DNA of 64,000 nucleotides from JAFAGX01 sp035624215 (GCA_035624215.1 DASPRY010000170.1:5859-69858); one strand, 5' to 3'. Shown: positions 41,425 to 51,164, counted from the stretch's first letter. Notes: generated from the letters alone by a model not told the origin. Program-made: numbers and translations.

Positions 41425-42510
41425 CTAAAACAGGCCTAACTTCTTCTTCTTTTTTAACGGCTTAGACTTCTCGTCTTTGCTGGCGGTTTCGACTGGCTTG
41501 GTCTGGTTGGGGCTGGCGCCGCTGTCAACATACTCCGGTTTGATATCGATGAACGCATCCTCGCGCAGTTTGGTGAGGTAGTCGCGCAAGGCGGGTTGCA
41601 GCTTTTCCATATAGACCGCGTCCTGAATGCGCGGTTCGATCTTATCGAGAGGTGGCACGCCAGCTTCAGTGTGGTCAGTGGCTTTCAGAATAATGAATCC
41701 CTGTTTAGTTCGAATGACGTCAGAGATATCGCCCACCTTCATAGCGAATGTCTTATCTTCAATTTCCTTGGCCAGAACTCCACGCTTGAAATAACCCAGG
41801 TCGCCGCCTTGGGCTGCGCTCGGCCCGTCGGAACTTTTCTTGGCAACATCTTCGAACTTCGCACCCTTCTTGATTTCTTCCAAAAGGGCGTTGGCTTTGT
41901 CCTGCGCCGACTGAACGATCTGCGCCTCGTCCCTCGTATCCTTTGGCTTCTTGTCAGTTGAGATCAGGATCTCGCTTAGCCGCATCTGTTCCGGCTGGTC
42001 CAGCTCATTCTTGTGCTCGTCATAAAACTTCTGCTCGTCGTCTTTGCCGATCACAAGGCGCGATCCCACTTCCTTGCCAATCACCTGCTGGGTGATGATC
42101 TGGTTGCGCATGTTTTGTTTGAAGTCTTCAAAAGAGACTCCCTGGGCCTGGGCAGCTTTCTCCAATTCTTCCATGCTGTCCAGGTTCATGTTCTTGCGCA
42201 TCTGGTCCAGCTTTTTGATGAGCTCGGTATCAGCGGTAATCCCCAGCTCTTTGCCCTTTTGCAACAGAAGTTGCTGATCGATCAGGTCCCGCAGCACGTC
42301 CTTATCGCGCTCAGCCACGATTTTGTCGGCGTTGACCGGGTCCTGCTCCTGCGCCTCCTTTCTCAACTCCTCTTTGCTGCGCAGGAATTCACTCCGCGTG
42401 ATGATCTGGTTGTTTACCCGCGCAACAATCTCCTCCACGACCTGATCGGCAGCCATGCAGGTTAAGGCGGTCAGGAGCAACGACAGCACCGCAAACAAGA
42501 GTCTTCGCAT
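41425..42510 (-). CDS. SurA-like periplasmic peptidyl-prolyl isomerase
   Basis: The 361-residue protein has a signal peptide (residues 1-20, MRRLLFAVLSLLLTALTCMA). The mature part begins with VVEEIVARVNNQIITRSEF, the typical SurA N-terminal segment; a chaperone helical region follows, then a parvulin domain at about residues 185-285 with AKFEDVAKKSSDGPSAAQGGDLGYFKRG. The C-terminus has a Lys-rich tail (SKPLKKKKKLGLF). It helps fold outer-membrane proteins. It stands upstream of the YhaM-like gene and diverges from the M49-like peptidase. The surA symbol is not assigned since the C-terminal module differs. Confidence 0.9.
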   Translation of the reverse strand: MRRLLFAVLSLLLTALTCMAADQVVEEIVARVNNQIITRSEFLRSKEELRKEAQEQDPVNADKIVAERDKDVLRDLIDQQLLLQKGKELGITADTELIKKLDQMRKNMNLDSMEELEKAAQAQGVSFEDFKQNMRNQIITQQVIGKEVGSRLVIGKDDEQKFYDEHKNELDQPEQMRLSEILISTDKKPKDTRDEAQIVQSAQDKANALLEEIKKGAKFEDVAKKSSDGPSAAQGGDLGYFKRGVLAKEIEDKTFAMKVGDISDVIRTKQGFIILKATDHTEAGVPPLDKIEPRIQDAVYMEKLQPALRDYLTKLREDAFIDIKPEYVDSGASPNQTKPVETASKDEKSKPLKKKKKLGLF

Positions 42511-42661
42511 AGAAAGTTTGTGGCCGTACCGCAGCCCGGAGAATGCAGGAGTGAGGATGACGACCTTGCAAAATTGTAACTCGTGGCGGCGTTAGCGGCC
42601 AATCTGCCGGTTCGACCTTACCCTTCTCCTCGCTTGTTCTTGATGCCTCTACACGCCTGCT

Positions 42662-44473
42662 ATGATGCCGCTGAGGGGGGGCCGGGACTTGAACCAGAGT
42701 GTGATTGTTGCCTTCATAATGATTCTCATGGCAGTTTTGAGCGTTCGAGCTAAAGCAGAGAAACAAGCCAAGATACCTGATCTGGCCCAATTGCAGAAGA
42801 TGACGGCCAGGTTTGTGCCTACGCCGATTCGCGTGGATACATCGAAACTTTCCTCAGGTGATCAGCAGGCTTTGGTGAAGCTGATTGAAGCCTCCCGCAT
42901 CCTGAATGAGATCTTCATGGCACAGTTGTGGTCAGGAAATCTGGCTCTATACGCGCAGCTGCAAAGGGACGCCACTCCACTGGGCAAAGCGCGCCTGCAC
43001 TACTTCTGGATCAATAAGGGCCCGTGGTCCGATATTGACGAATATAAGGCCTTCCTCCCCGGCGTCCCTGCGCGCAAACCTCCCGGGGCTAATTTCTACC
43101 CCGAAAACATGCCAAGACAAGTGTTTGAGCAATGGGTGGCCCAACTGCCCGCCGGAGATCAAGAACAAGCAAAAAGCTTCTTTACCGTGATTCACACCCG
43201 AGGCACGTTGGCGCCGGCAGTCAACACGCTTTTTTCCGAGCCCTACAGCCAGGAATACGCGGACGATCTAAGGCGTTCGGCTGATCTGCTGCGCGAAGCC
43301 GCTTCACTCACCGACAACGATTCGCTCAAGAAGTTCCTGAACCTCCGGGCAGACGCGTTCCTTTCGAACGACTACTACGAAAGCGACGTTGCGTGGATGG
43401 ATCTGGATGCGCCTCTCGACATAACGATTGGTCCGTACGAAACCTACAGTGACGAGCTTTTTGGCTACAAGGCAGCATTCGAATCCTACGTAAACTTGCG
43501 GGATGAGCAAGAGACGGCCAAGGTTTCGGCTTTCAGCCAGCATTTGCAGGAAATCGAAAACAACCTGCCCATCGATGCTCCATATCGCAATCCCAAACTT
43601 GGAGCGGTCGCGGCTATTCGCGTGGTGGATGAAATTCTGAGCGCGGGCGATGGCGCCCACGGCGTGCAATCCGCAGCCTACAACTTGCCCAACGACCATC
43701 GTGTTCTGCAGCAAAAGGGCGCTAAGCGTGTGTTGCTCAAGAATGTCCAGGAAGCCAAGTTTCGCAGCGTGCTCCTGCCGATTGCCCGCCGTATGCTCAC
43801 GCAGGAGGCGATGGTGGATGTCAGCTTCGAGTCATTCTTCACTCACATTATGGCTCACGAACTTATGCACGGCCTCGGCCCGCATCAGATTACAGTTCAG
43901 GGTCGCGAGACTACGCCACGTGAGGAGCTGAAAGAGCTTTTCAGCGCGATTGAGGAAGCCAAAGCCGATGTGACCGGCCTTTGGGCCCTGGGCTATCTGA
44001 TGGATCACGCCAAGGAAATGGGCCTGGAGAAGCCGTTGCCATCCGACGAAGCAGCGCGGCGCCAGCTTTATACCACTTACCTTGCTTCCGCCTTCCGCAG
44101 CTTGCGTTTTGGCTTGAATGACGCCCACGGCAAGGGCATGGCAATCCAATTCAACACTTTCCTCGACAAAGGCGCATTCGTTGCGCACTCAAATGGGACA
44201 TTCTCGGTGGACATGGCGAAGTTCAAAACCGCCATCACCGAACTCGATCATGATCTGCTGACGATTGAGGCCCAAGGCGACTACGCCGGTGCCGCGAAAT
44301 TGCTAAATGAACTGGGAATAATTCGGCCTGAGTTACGTAAAACGATGGACAAATTGCAGGGCATCCCAACCGATATCGAGCCTGTATTCGTCACCGCCGA
44401 AGAGTTGGCACCCAGTGACAATCATCCGCCAAAAGTCGATACTCGGGCGCGAAAGAAGACAATTACACGGTAG
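42662..44473 (+). CDS. M49-like (dipeptidyl-peptidase III family) metallopeptidase
   Basis: The 603-residue protein has a signal-like hydrophobic N-terminus (IVAFIMILMAVLSVRA), so it is probably exported. Its zinc site is HELMH at residues 399-403 and the second motif EEAKAD at 431-436. Classical DPP III has HEXXGH and EECRAE/D; here the inserted residue of the first motif is missing, as in some bacterial relatives. The start is uncertain: ATG 42662 has basic residues before the hydrophobic stretch, but TTG 42689 follows a strong AGGGGGGG ribosome-like site. The gene is flanked by SurA-like (divergent) and SpoIIE-type (convergent) genes. Confidence 0.78.
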   Translation: MMPLRGGRDLNQSVIVAFIMILMAVLSVRAKAEKQAKIPDLAQLQKMTARFVPTPIRVDTSKLSSGDQQALVKLIEASRILNEIFMAQLWSGNLALYAQLQRDATPLGKARLHYFWINKGPWSDIDEYKAFLPGVPARKPPGANFYPENMPRQVFEQWVAQLPAGDQEQAKSFFTVIHTRGTLAPAVNTLFSEPYSQEYADDLRRSADLLREAASLTDNDSLKKFLNLRADAFLSNDYYESDVAWMDLDAPLDITIGPYETYSDELFGYKAAFESYVNLRDEQETAKVSAFSQHLQEIENNLPIDAPYRNPKLGAVAAIRVVDEILSAGDGAHGVQSAAYNLPNDHRVLQQKGAKRVLLKNVQEAKFRSVLLPIARRMLTQEAMVDVSFESFFTHIMAHELMHGLGPHQITVQGRETTPREELKELFSAIEEAKADVTGLWALGYLMDHAKEMGLEKPLPSDEAARRQLYTTYLASAFRSLRFGLNDAHGKGMAIQFNTFLDKGAFVAHSNGTFSVDMAKFKTAITELDHDLLTIEAQGDYAGAAKLLNELGIIRPELRKTMDKLQGIPTDIEPVFVTAEELAPSDNHPPKVDTRARKKTITR

Positions 44474-44528
44474 TCCTCTGCCGGCTGGCCCATATCTCTT
44501 TGAAAGTGCTTGCTTGGAACGAGGCCGT

Positions 44529-45308
44529 TCAGCTGCCTGCGGCAGAACCGGCAGTATTTCGCTTCAAAGCGAGCGCGGTGACGTCATTATGTGTGGGCGG
44601 AACACACATGAACTGTTGCACTCGGTCCAGCACGGAAATACAAAGTTCTTTCGAATCTGCGGCAGTGCTCTCCTGGAAACCTTTTTTTATCGACTCCAAG
44701 CCAAGGTCTTCGCCATTGCACTTCGCCTCCACCACCCCGCGCGAAACCAGCAACAAGGAAGCTCCCGGTTGCAAAAAAACAGTTGAGGCATCGCAGGTTG
44801 TGTGGGAGAACAAGCCTAGGGGAAGCCCCGTGGCGGGGAGTTCACTTACGCCGGCGCCATCCCGCACCAAGCCGGGCGTGTGGCCGGCATTGAAATACAC
44901 AACCGTGCCGAGACTTTCGTCGTAACAGCCAACAAAAGCCGGACAGGAGTGCACTCGGCCCGCAGCTTTCAAAATTGTACGGTTAATCTGAAGGCAGACT
45001 TCGATCATCGCCTCAGCCGTATTCACATCCTCTTTCGCGAACAACTCGGCGCCAACCGTTCGAAATGTACTTTGCGCTGCGGCCACGATTTCGCGGTTTT
45101 CTTCCAGCTTGCCCGCAACGTCCAGCAATCCGAACAGCACCCGGTTCGGGCTCACCCGAATGAAGTCATGGAGATCGCCGCCCATGCGCTGGCCGTAGAA
45201 GACAGCTGCGAGATTTGCATCCTGAAGCTGAGGAACCGTAGCCTCAACCGGCTCACGGGGTGGAGGCGGCTTGCGCCGCCCGAAATTTAACAGAGAACGC
45301 ACTGCCAT
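44529..45308 (-). CDS. SpoIIE/RsbU-type PP2C phosphatase domain protein
   Basis: The 259-residue protein is a PPM-type phosphatase of the SpoIIE group. It shows GQRMGGDLHDF, LFGLLDVAGK, TVVYFNAGHTPGLV, LPLGLF and the final PTHNDVTALALK, which carry the expected Asp residues for two manganese ions. The second motif reads DVAGKLEEN and not DVSGHG, a common change in Acidobacteriota. The N-terminal RRKPPPPRE stretch is disordered. Such phosphatases control anti-sigma factor partner switching; no anti-sigma or anti-anti-sigma gene is adjacent. It lies downstream of the TPR-peptidase on the same strand, 86 bases away. Confidence 0.85.
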   Translation of the reverse strand: MAVRSLLNFGRRKPPPPREPVEATVPQLQDANLAAVFYGQRMGGDLHDFIRVSPNRVLFGLLDVAGKLEENREIVAAAQSTFRTVGAELFAKEDVNTAEAMIEVCLQINRTILKAAGRVHSCPAFVGCYDESLGTVVYFNAGHTPGLVRDGAGVSELPATGLPLGLFSHTTCDASTVFLQPGASLLLVSRGVVEAKCNGEDLGLESIKKGFQESTAADSKELCISVLDRVQQFMCVPPTHNDVTALALKRNTAGSAAGS

Positions 45309-45394
45309 CGCTGCCGGAAAGTACCACGGAATCCCAAACAGAACAAGCTTGGCTGATACGGCACTCGCGCCAGACCAGCCGAAAGCCGAGGTGG

Positions 45395-46810
45395 CTAGTC
45401 GTACTTGCTCATAAGATATTTGCCGACTTCGACTTCCAAGTCCGCGTAACTGGAGTGAAGGATCTCGCGCAGCGCGGCCTCGGTCGAACTCCCCTGCCCT
45501 AGTCTCTCCAGAATCCGCTGCACGTCGCTCACGCCATACGTCTCGCTGATGTACTGGGCGGCTGCGAGCGATTCCGCATAAGCTAGGTTTGCTTGCGCCG
45601 AGGAAAGGTGTGCGAAGCTGCCTTCTAGCGCATTGAGCGGAATCTCCTGCTGCGCTTTGTAAAGTTCCGCCAGGCGGCTGCCGTAAGTGAGCGGTTTAGG
45701 CTCGACAAATTGCGCGATTCCCTCATTCAACCACTGCGGGCATCGTCCAATCGACAATTGATTGATAAACGAATGCGCGAGTTCGTGTTTGAGAACTCGC
45801 GCCAACTCGGGCGTAACTGAGGTTACGCCTTGCACCGGAATGCGCAGCTTGCCATCATTGATGGCCCCGCTCCAGGCAGGCGCCTGCGTAACATCAAAAA
45901 ATGTTTGCTTTGTGTAGAGCACCACCGGAATGTTGTTGCGCGGCGAGATGCCCAGTTCGCGGACAAGGTCGTCGTATTCTGAATCAAGTGTGGCCAGCAA
46001 TTGGTTTCGCAATGATTCTGACGTTTGCTCGCCCTCGTAATGCAATGTGAAGTGGCTGCTTTCGCTCTCAGAGTAATTTGCCTGCACGCTCGCATCGCGC
46101 TCGGCCTTTGCCAGATAATTTTGCACCATTGAATCTGGGCGAAGTTCCAGGGATCGCTTCCAGGTACGAATGGCCTCCTGATCGCGATCGGCAGAATATT
46201 GAACGTAACCGAGGACTGTAAGGCTGTCGGCGGAATTCGGCGCGGCACGAACTGCCCGCTCGGCGTAGGGCAGGGCTTCGGAGGCATGTCCGGTTTTGGC
46301 TAATAAAACGGCATAGTAGTTGAGGGCGCTCGGGTTCTCGCCATCAAAGCGCAATGCGGCTTCCAGGTAAGGCCGGGCCTTGACAAGATTTCCGTGGTCG
46401 AACTCATACTTGCCCGCATTGAAGTACGCCGACGCGGCCACTGAGGCATTGCCAGATTGCTCCAACCGGGACAGTTCTTGCTCATCAACCTGGCCATCAT
46501 GAACAATTTTTTCCGCCAGCGTCGAATCCTGATTGCTGGTATCTGAAAGCACGAACATCGGCAGATCGTGACTATCGTGTGCGCCCACTGCGGCCGGAGA
46601 CGCGCCCCCTGCTTCCACGCGCTCCACCAGCGACTTGGGAATCGAATAGCTGTCGTCGCCGATCTCATATTCGATTCGAGTGCCCTCCTCACGGACATGT
46701 TCCGCCCAGATTGTGCGCCCATTCTTAAGGTGGATCACGTCGGCGGATAGGCTGCTGGAAGCAAGCCCTATCAACGCGGATAATAAGAGCAGGGTAGCAG
46801 TCAGACGCAT
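45395..46810 (-). CDS. Exported TPR protein with gluzincin (MA-like) peptidase domain
   Basis: The 471-residue protein has a signal peptide (residues 1-23, LIGLASSSLS), a short beta domain (IHLKNGRTIWAEHVREEG..RIEYEIG), TPR repeats at about residues 105-235 (YFNAGKYEFDHGNLVKARPYL, YYAVLLAKTGHASEALPYAE), and a peptidase MA-like domain with HELAH at residues 342-346 and Glu363 in WLNEGIAQF. This is a predicted zinc protease that acts in the periplasm or outside. It is divergent from the M1-like gene with 38 bases between starts. Confidence 0.85.
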   Translation of the reverse strand: MRLTATLLLLSALIGLASSSLSADVIHLKNGRTIWAEHVREEGTRIEYEIGDDSYSIPKSLVERVEAGGASPAAVGAHDSHDLPMFVLSDTSNQDSTLAEKIVHDGQVDEQELSRLEQSGNASVAASAYFNAGKYEFDHGNLVKARPYLEAALRFDGENPSALNYYAVLLAKTGHASEALPYAERAVRAAPNSADSLTVLGYVQYSADRDQEAIRTWKRSLELRPDSMVQNYLAKAERDASVQANYSESESSHFTLHYEGEQTSESLRNQLLATLDSEYDDLVRELGISPRNNIPVVLYTKQTFFDVTQAPAWSGAINDGKLRIPVQGVTSVTPELARVLKHELAHSFINQLSIGRCPQWLNEGIAQFVEPKPLTYGSRLAELYKAQQEIPLNALEGSFAHLSSAQANLAYAESLAAAQYISETYGVSDVQRILERLGQGSSTEAALREILHSSYADLEVEVGKYLMSKYD

Positions 46811-46848
46811 TCAGGCGAATTCTAGAAGGCAGGGAGCTGTAAGCGTAG

Positions 46849-49464
46849 GTGACTGAGGTAATTCCACGACGTCGCGAAATAAGGGCATTGGCTTTAGGTC
46901 TGTTACTGGCACTGGCGTCCCTTGCGGGGTTTAGTCAGGAGAAGCCTGTAGAAACAGGCAGCCAGTCGATTCGAGTGCTCGGCAAGACGCCACCCGTACG
47001 CCTGAACACCGCCGAGGCCCTTTTCCTGCAACTTGAGAATATCGGCCTTGATCCAGAGCGTGTCTATCGCGTGCGCGATGTTTCCCTTGATCGCGCCGCC
47101 TTTCACATCACGCTCGATGACGGTGTGATCGGATTCACCTCTGCCGTGGCGGGACAGGTAACCGGTGCCTACTTCCAGGGAGAAGGCGAGATTCTCTTGA
47201 CCCCGCCCAATCAGGTCGAACGCAGCTCGATGATGTTGCAAACCGGGGCGGCCATTCTGGAAGAAAGGTTCGACAGCGGCTACTTCCGCTTTAACGACGA
47301 TACCTTCGCCGAGATCCAGCCGCTGCTTACGGCCGCCGAAAACTCGCATGAGTTTGCCTCACGATGGGACAGCGCCGCTCGTCGTCTCGCACAAGCCGAT
47401 GCGCTACGGCTGTTCATGACATTTTCCAGAGTTCTCCCGCTCGCCGGTCAAACTCAACCATCAACAATCGTATCGCTTCCGGCCAACCCTGATGATCGTT
47501 TCTTGCATGCTCGCTTGCAGGGGGAAAGCAAGGGAACTTTTGACGTCTACTTTGACTCGACGTCCCCGGAGCAGGTCTTGGCAGCTCAGCCGCGAACCGT
47601 CGACGGAACCGACTATTACGATGTTTGGACCTCGTTTTCATTCCTTCCCAAAACCACCCGCGTCGCAAACTCGACCGGGTCTCCCTTGGAAGAAGGCCGC
47701 GTAGATCCGCTTGAAATCGTCTCTTGCAAATTAAAGACAGCAGTCACTCCTCCCACTACCATCGAGGCTGACGCCGTGCTGGATTTGCGAGTTCATCAGG
47801 CCGGTCAGCGCGCCGTGCTTTTCGAGCTGGCCCGAACTCTGGTCATTAAGAAAGTGGAAGCTGATGGGCAGGCGGTTGAGTTTATTCACAATCCTTCGAT
47901 CGAAGGAACTCAACTCGCGCGCCGCGGCAACGACATCGTCGCGGTAGTGCTTCCAGAGCCGACCCGCGTCGGCCAATCCATCAAGCTGCACTTTGTCTAC
48001 AGTGGTGAAGTCTTGTCCGAAGCGGGTCCCGGCTTGCTGTACGTCGGCGCTCGTGGAACCTGGTATCCGAATCGTGGCATCGCCATGACCAACTTCGATC
48101 TGGAATTCCGTTACCCGCCCGGTTGGACCTTGGTCGCAACCGGCAAGCGCATGGATTCTGTGCCTGATTCCCATCCGGCAGCGGTTGCTGAGAGTTCTGG
48201 CGAACAGGTTAGCCGCTGGATTTCCGAGCGCCCCATTCCGTTCGCGGGCTTTAACCTTGGTAGGTATCGGCGGGCTGTAGTGCAAGTCGGAGGTGTGACG
48301 GTCGAAGCGTATGGAACTGCTGCTGTCGAACGGGGTTTTCCGCAGCCTGAGAACCGGGAAATTGTCGGTGGTTTATCACCGGGCATCCGCGGGTCGACGC
48401 CGCCATTGGCCATTACACCACCCCCGCCATCTCCCGCGCGAAACGTGGAAATGGTAGCCGGAGCTGCGGCGCGTGCGATCGAATTCTATTCTCTTCGCTT
48501 TGGCCCCTATCCTTTCCACCAATTCGCACTGACCCAGATGCCGGGGGACCTGAGCCAGGGTTGGCCGGGGCTCGTATTTCTTTCCAGTTTTTCTTTCCTG
48601 AACTCGGAACAAAAATCGGCTTTGCACATGGATTCGGTGGAAAAGGTATTGATTGGCCAGGTAATCGCTCATGAGACCGCTCACCAGTGGTGGGGGGATC
48701 TTGTGACGTGGAATGATTATCGGGACCAGTGGATCTCCGAGGGCCTGGCCAATTACAGCTCCATGATGCTGCTCGAGTCGACTGCGCCGCACGACTTCCA
48801 CGCCGCCATGAGCAAGTACCGCGACGATCTTCTGCAGAAAAGCAAATCCGGTGCCGTGCTAATGGAGGACGGTCCAGTAACCTTGGGCAACCGGCTCTCC
48901 TGTTCTCGATTTCCTCAAGGATACGAGGCCATCAGTTACGGACGTGGCACCTGGCTCTTTCACATGCTGCGAACCATGATGCGCGATGGCGAAACGCCCC
49001 ACGAAAGGCGAAATGCCGCAACCGACAGCGAAAATGAACCTTTCATTCGCGCCCTGCGCCACATCAGGGAACGCTACGCCGGGAAGCCAATGAGTACCCG
49101 CGAAATGCTGCAAATTTTTCAGGAAGAGTTCCCCCGCTCATTATGGTATGAGGGCCACAGCTCGCTCGACTGGTTCTATGAAGGATGGGTGAATGGAACT
49201 GCTATCCCACGCTTTGAGCTTCACGGCATGAAGTACGTTGACAAGGAAACGACAACGCTCGTTACAGGGACAATTCTGCAGAAAGAAGCGCCGAACGATT
49301 TGGTTACTCCGGTGCCCTTATACGCGTTACGAGGCGGAAAGCTGGTATTTCTGAGGCGTGTTTTCGCAGACGGCCCCGAAACGGTGTTCCACATCAGCGC
49401 TCCGGCTGGGACAAGAAAGATCGTGGTGGATCCCAATCAAACGTTACTGGCAAGGGCTCGCTAA
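46849..49464 (+). CDS. M1-like aminopeptidase family protein, exported
   Basis: The 871-residue protein starts at GTG 46849 and has a signal peptide (residues 8-30, LALGLLLALASLAGFS). A beta-rich N-terminal domain leads to the gluzincin site HETAH (residues 608-612), followed by Glu631 in WISEGLANYSS, so HEXXH-X18-E is intact as in M1 peptidases. The usual M1 GAMEN motif is not seen; the equivalent place reads TQMPGDLSQGWPGLVFLSS. So it is related to M1 but probably has different peptide specificity. It shares a short divergent promoter region with the TPR-peptidase. Confidence 0.85.
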   Translation: MTEVIPRRREIRALALGLLLALASLAGFSQEKPVETGSQSIRVLGKTPPVRLNTAEALFLQLENIGLDPERVYRVRDVSLDRAAFHITLDDGVIGFTSAVAGQVTGAYFQGEGEILLTPPNQVERSSMMLQTGAAILEERFDSGYFRFNDDTFAEIQPLLTAAENSHEFASRWDSAARRLAQADALRLFMTFSRVLPLAGQTQPSTIVSLPANPDDRFLHARLQGESKGTFDVYFDSTSPEQVLAAQPRTVDGTDYYDVWTSFSFLPKTTRVANSTGSPLEEGRVDPLEIVSCKLKTAVTPPTTIEADAVLDLRVHQAGQRAVLFELARTLVIKKVEADGQAVEFIHNPSIEGTQLARRGNDIVAVVLPEPTRVGQSIKLHFVYSGEVLSEAGPGLLYVGARGTWYPNRGIAMTNFDLEFRYPPGWTLVATGKRMDSVPDSHPAAVAESSGEQVSRWISERPIPFAGFNLGRYRRAVVQVGGVTVEAYGTAAVERGFPQPENREIVGGLSPGIRGSTPPLAITPPPPSPARNVEMVAGAAARAIEFYSLRFGPYPFHQFALTQMPGDLSQGWPGLVFLSSFSFLNSEQKSALHMDSVEKVLIGQVIAHETAHQWWGDLVTWNDYRDQWISEGLANYSSMMLLESTAPHDFHAAMSKYRDDLLQKSKSGAVLMEDGPVTLGNRLSCSRFPQGYEAISYGRGTWLFHMLRTMMRDGETPHERRNAATDSENEPFIRALRHIRERYAGKPMSTREMLQIFQEEFPRSLWYEGHSSLDWFYEGWVNGTAIPRFELHGMKYVDKETTTLVTGTILQKEAPNDLVTPVPLYALRGGKLVFLRRVFADGPETVFHISAPAGTRKIVVDPNQTLLARAR

Positions 49465-49505
49465 CATCCGCTCTGTTGCTTCGCAGTTTTGCAATTTAAG
49501 ATGAG

Positions 49506-50657
49506 ATGTCAGTGCCCAGTGCCTACATCCTCGGAATCGAGACTTCCTGCGACGAGACCGCAGCCGCCGTGGTGCGCTCTGGCGAGCAGGTAGTTTCCAA
49601 TGTCGTCTTCTCGCAGATTGCCACCCACCAGCCTTACGGTGGCGTGGTGCCTGAGCTTGCCTCGCGCGAACATTTGCGAGCCATTGTCCCCGTCGTCCGC
49701 AAAGCTCTGGCTGACGCCGGGCAAAGTTACGGGTCGGTGGACGCTTTGGCCGTGACCCAGGGGCCCGGCCTGGCCGGCGCGTTGCTTGTCGGAATCAGCT
49801 ATGCCAAGGCCCTGGCGTTTGCCCTTGATAAGCCGCTCATCGCCGTGAACCATCTGGAAGGGCACATTCACGCTGTATTGCTGGAAGAAAGGCAGAAAGG
49901 AAATCACGAGCTGAATTTCCCGGTGCTCGCTTTGGTCGTCTCGGGCGGACACACCCATCTTTATTTGGCAAAGCGAAACGAAGAAAGCTGGTCGTACCGG
50001 AACGTCGGCCACACTCGCGACGACGCCGCCGGAGAAGCCTTCGACAAAGTCGCCAAGCTGTTGGGACTCGGATATCCGGGGGGACCGATCATCGACAAAC
50101 TCTCAGTTTACGGAAACCCAAGAGCTGTCAGCTTTCCGCCTTCGCAGATCAAGCACCCCGACCGCAAAGACAGGGCAGAGTCGAGGGACCCGAATTCCCG
50201 CTTCGATTTTTCATACAGCGGGATCAAGACCGCAGTGCTGCGTTACGTGGAAACCCACAATCTGCAGAGCTCCATCGAAACGCGACGGCGGAGTTTACTG
50301 GCAATCGCCCAGCCGAAGCTCGACGACTACCTTGCAAATTGCGACCGCCTAACCCTCGATCTGGTTGCCTCGTTCCAGCGGGCCATGGTGGAAGATCTGG
50401 TTCGGAAGACTTTAGCGGCGGCTCGTGCCTACGGTGTGGCCACTCTGTTTGTCACAGGCGGCGTGGCTGCCAACAATGAGTTGCGCCAACGATTCGAGAA
50501 AGACGCAGCAATGGAAGGCTTGCCCGTGTATTTTCCTTCACGCCCGCTTTCAACCGACAATGCCGCCATGATTGCGGCCGCAGCTTTTCCCAAGCTCCTA
50601 ACCCGCGATTTTGCTCCTTTGGACTTTTCCGCGGAGGCAGGAATGGCGCTTACGTAG
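49506..50657 (+). CDS. tsaD: tRNA threonylcarbamoyladenosine transferase TsaD
   Basis: The 383-residue enzyme transfers the threonylcarbamoyl group to A37 of ANN-decoding tRNAs. It has ILGIETSCDETAAAVV at the start, the metal ligands His116 and His120 in NHLEGHIHA, GHTRDDAAGEAFDKVAKLLGLGYPGGP and the final block VTGGVAANNELRQRF, then STDNAAMIA. Relative to the usual 340 residues it has an insertion around residues 215-285 (PDRKDRAESRDPNS and ETRRRSLLAIAQPK). ATG 49506 is the start. TsaB, TsaC and TsaE partners are not in the window. Confidence 0.95.
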   Translation: MSVPSAYILGIETSCDETAAAVVRSGEQVVSNVVFSQIATHQPYGGVVPELASREHLRAIVPVVRKALADAGQSYGSVDALAVTQGPGLAGALLVGISYAKALAFALDKPLIAVNHLEGHIHAVLLEERQKGNHELNFPVLALVVSGGHTHLYLAKRNEESWSYRNVGHTRDDAAGEAFDKVAKLLGLGYPGGPIIDKLSVYGNPRAVSFPPSQIKHPDRKDRAESRDPNSRFDFSYSGIKTAVLRYVETHNLQSSIETRRRSLLAIAQPKLDDYLANCDRLTLDLVASFQRAMVEDLVRKTLAAARAYGVATLFVTGGVAANNELRQRFEKDAAMEGLPVYFPSRPLSTDNAAMIAAAAFPKLLTRDFAPLDFSAEAGMALT

Positions 50658-50778
50658 TCGGCATTCAGTGCTCGGCATTGAGTCCGCAGTTCGCTTGGAT
50701 ATGAGAATCTTCAGCTAGCGGCAGAAGCAAGAACCTTCACTCCGGAGATAGCTGAGTACCGACGCTGAACGCTGAAAC
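50657..50778. repeat. Long imperfect inverted repeat between tsaD and the CheY-like gene
   Basis: The arm GCATTCAGTGCTCGGCATTG (50661-50680), from the stop codon of tsaD onward, matches the complement of CTGAGTACCGACGCTGAACG (50752-50771) at most positions. The arms are separated by about 70 bases and lie between two convergent genes. It resembles TCAGCATTCAGC-type dispersed intergenic palindromes. It may work as a two-way terminator, but no T-run is seen. Confidence 0.5.
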
Positions 50779-50780
50779 CT

Positions 50781-51164
50781 TTATTTGCCCGACGCCTTTA
50801 CCTTGACTTTTGAACCGGGAAGCGACTGCAGCGCCTTTGCCAACTGGGTCTCAATATCGATGTCCTTGAAAATGGTGAAATCTGCGCGTTTTTCGGTTCG
50901 GTCGAACCCGCTCTGTTTTCCGGCAACGATAACGATCGGAATGTTCGCTGTCTCCGGTCGCTGTTTCAGGGCGGTGATCAGTTCACTGCCGCTCATTTTC
51001 GGCATCTGCATGTCGGTAATAATCAATTCTGGACGAAGTCGTTGCAGAATCTCGAGGGCTTCGCAGCCGTTCGTGGCGGACTCCACCGTAAAGCCGCGCT
51101 CTTCCAAGAAGCGGCAGACGGTATGCCGGATCAGCATAGAGTCATCTACGACCAGGGCAATCAA
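50781..51164 (-). CDS. CheY-like single-domain response regulator
   Basis: The 127-residue protein is a lone receiver domain. It has the acidic pocket LVVDDS, the phospho-acceptor Asp in ELIITDMQMPKMSG, and the later conserved Lys in FTIFKDID. It has no output domain, so it must act through a partner. TTG 51164 (MIALVVDDSMLIR) is favoured by AAAGAG nine bases before; an in-frame TTG at 51206 would add 14 residues. A basic tail ends KVKVKASGK. No histidine kinase is adjacent. Confidence 0.85.
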   Translation of the reverse strand: MIALVVDDSMLIRHTVCRFLEERGFTVESATNGCEALEILQRLRPELIITDMQMPKMSGSELITALKQRPETANIPIVIVAGKQSGFDRTEKRADFTIFKDIDIETQLAKALQSLPGSKVKVKASGK

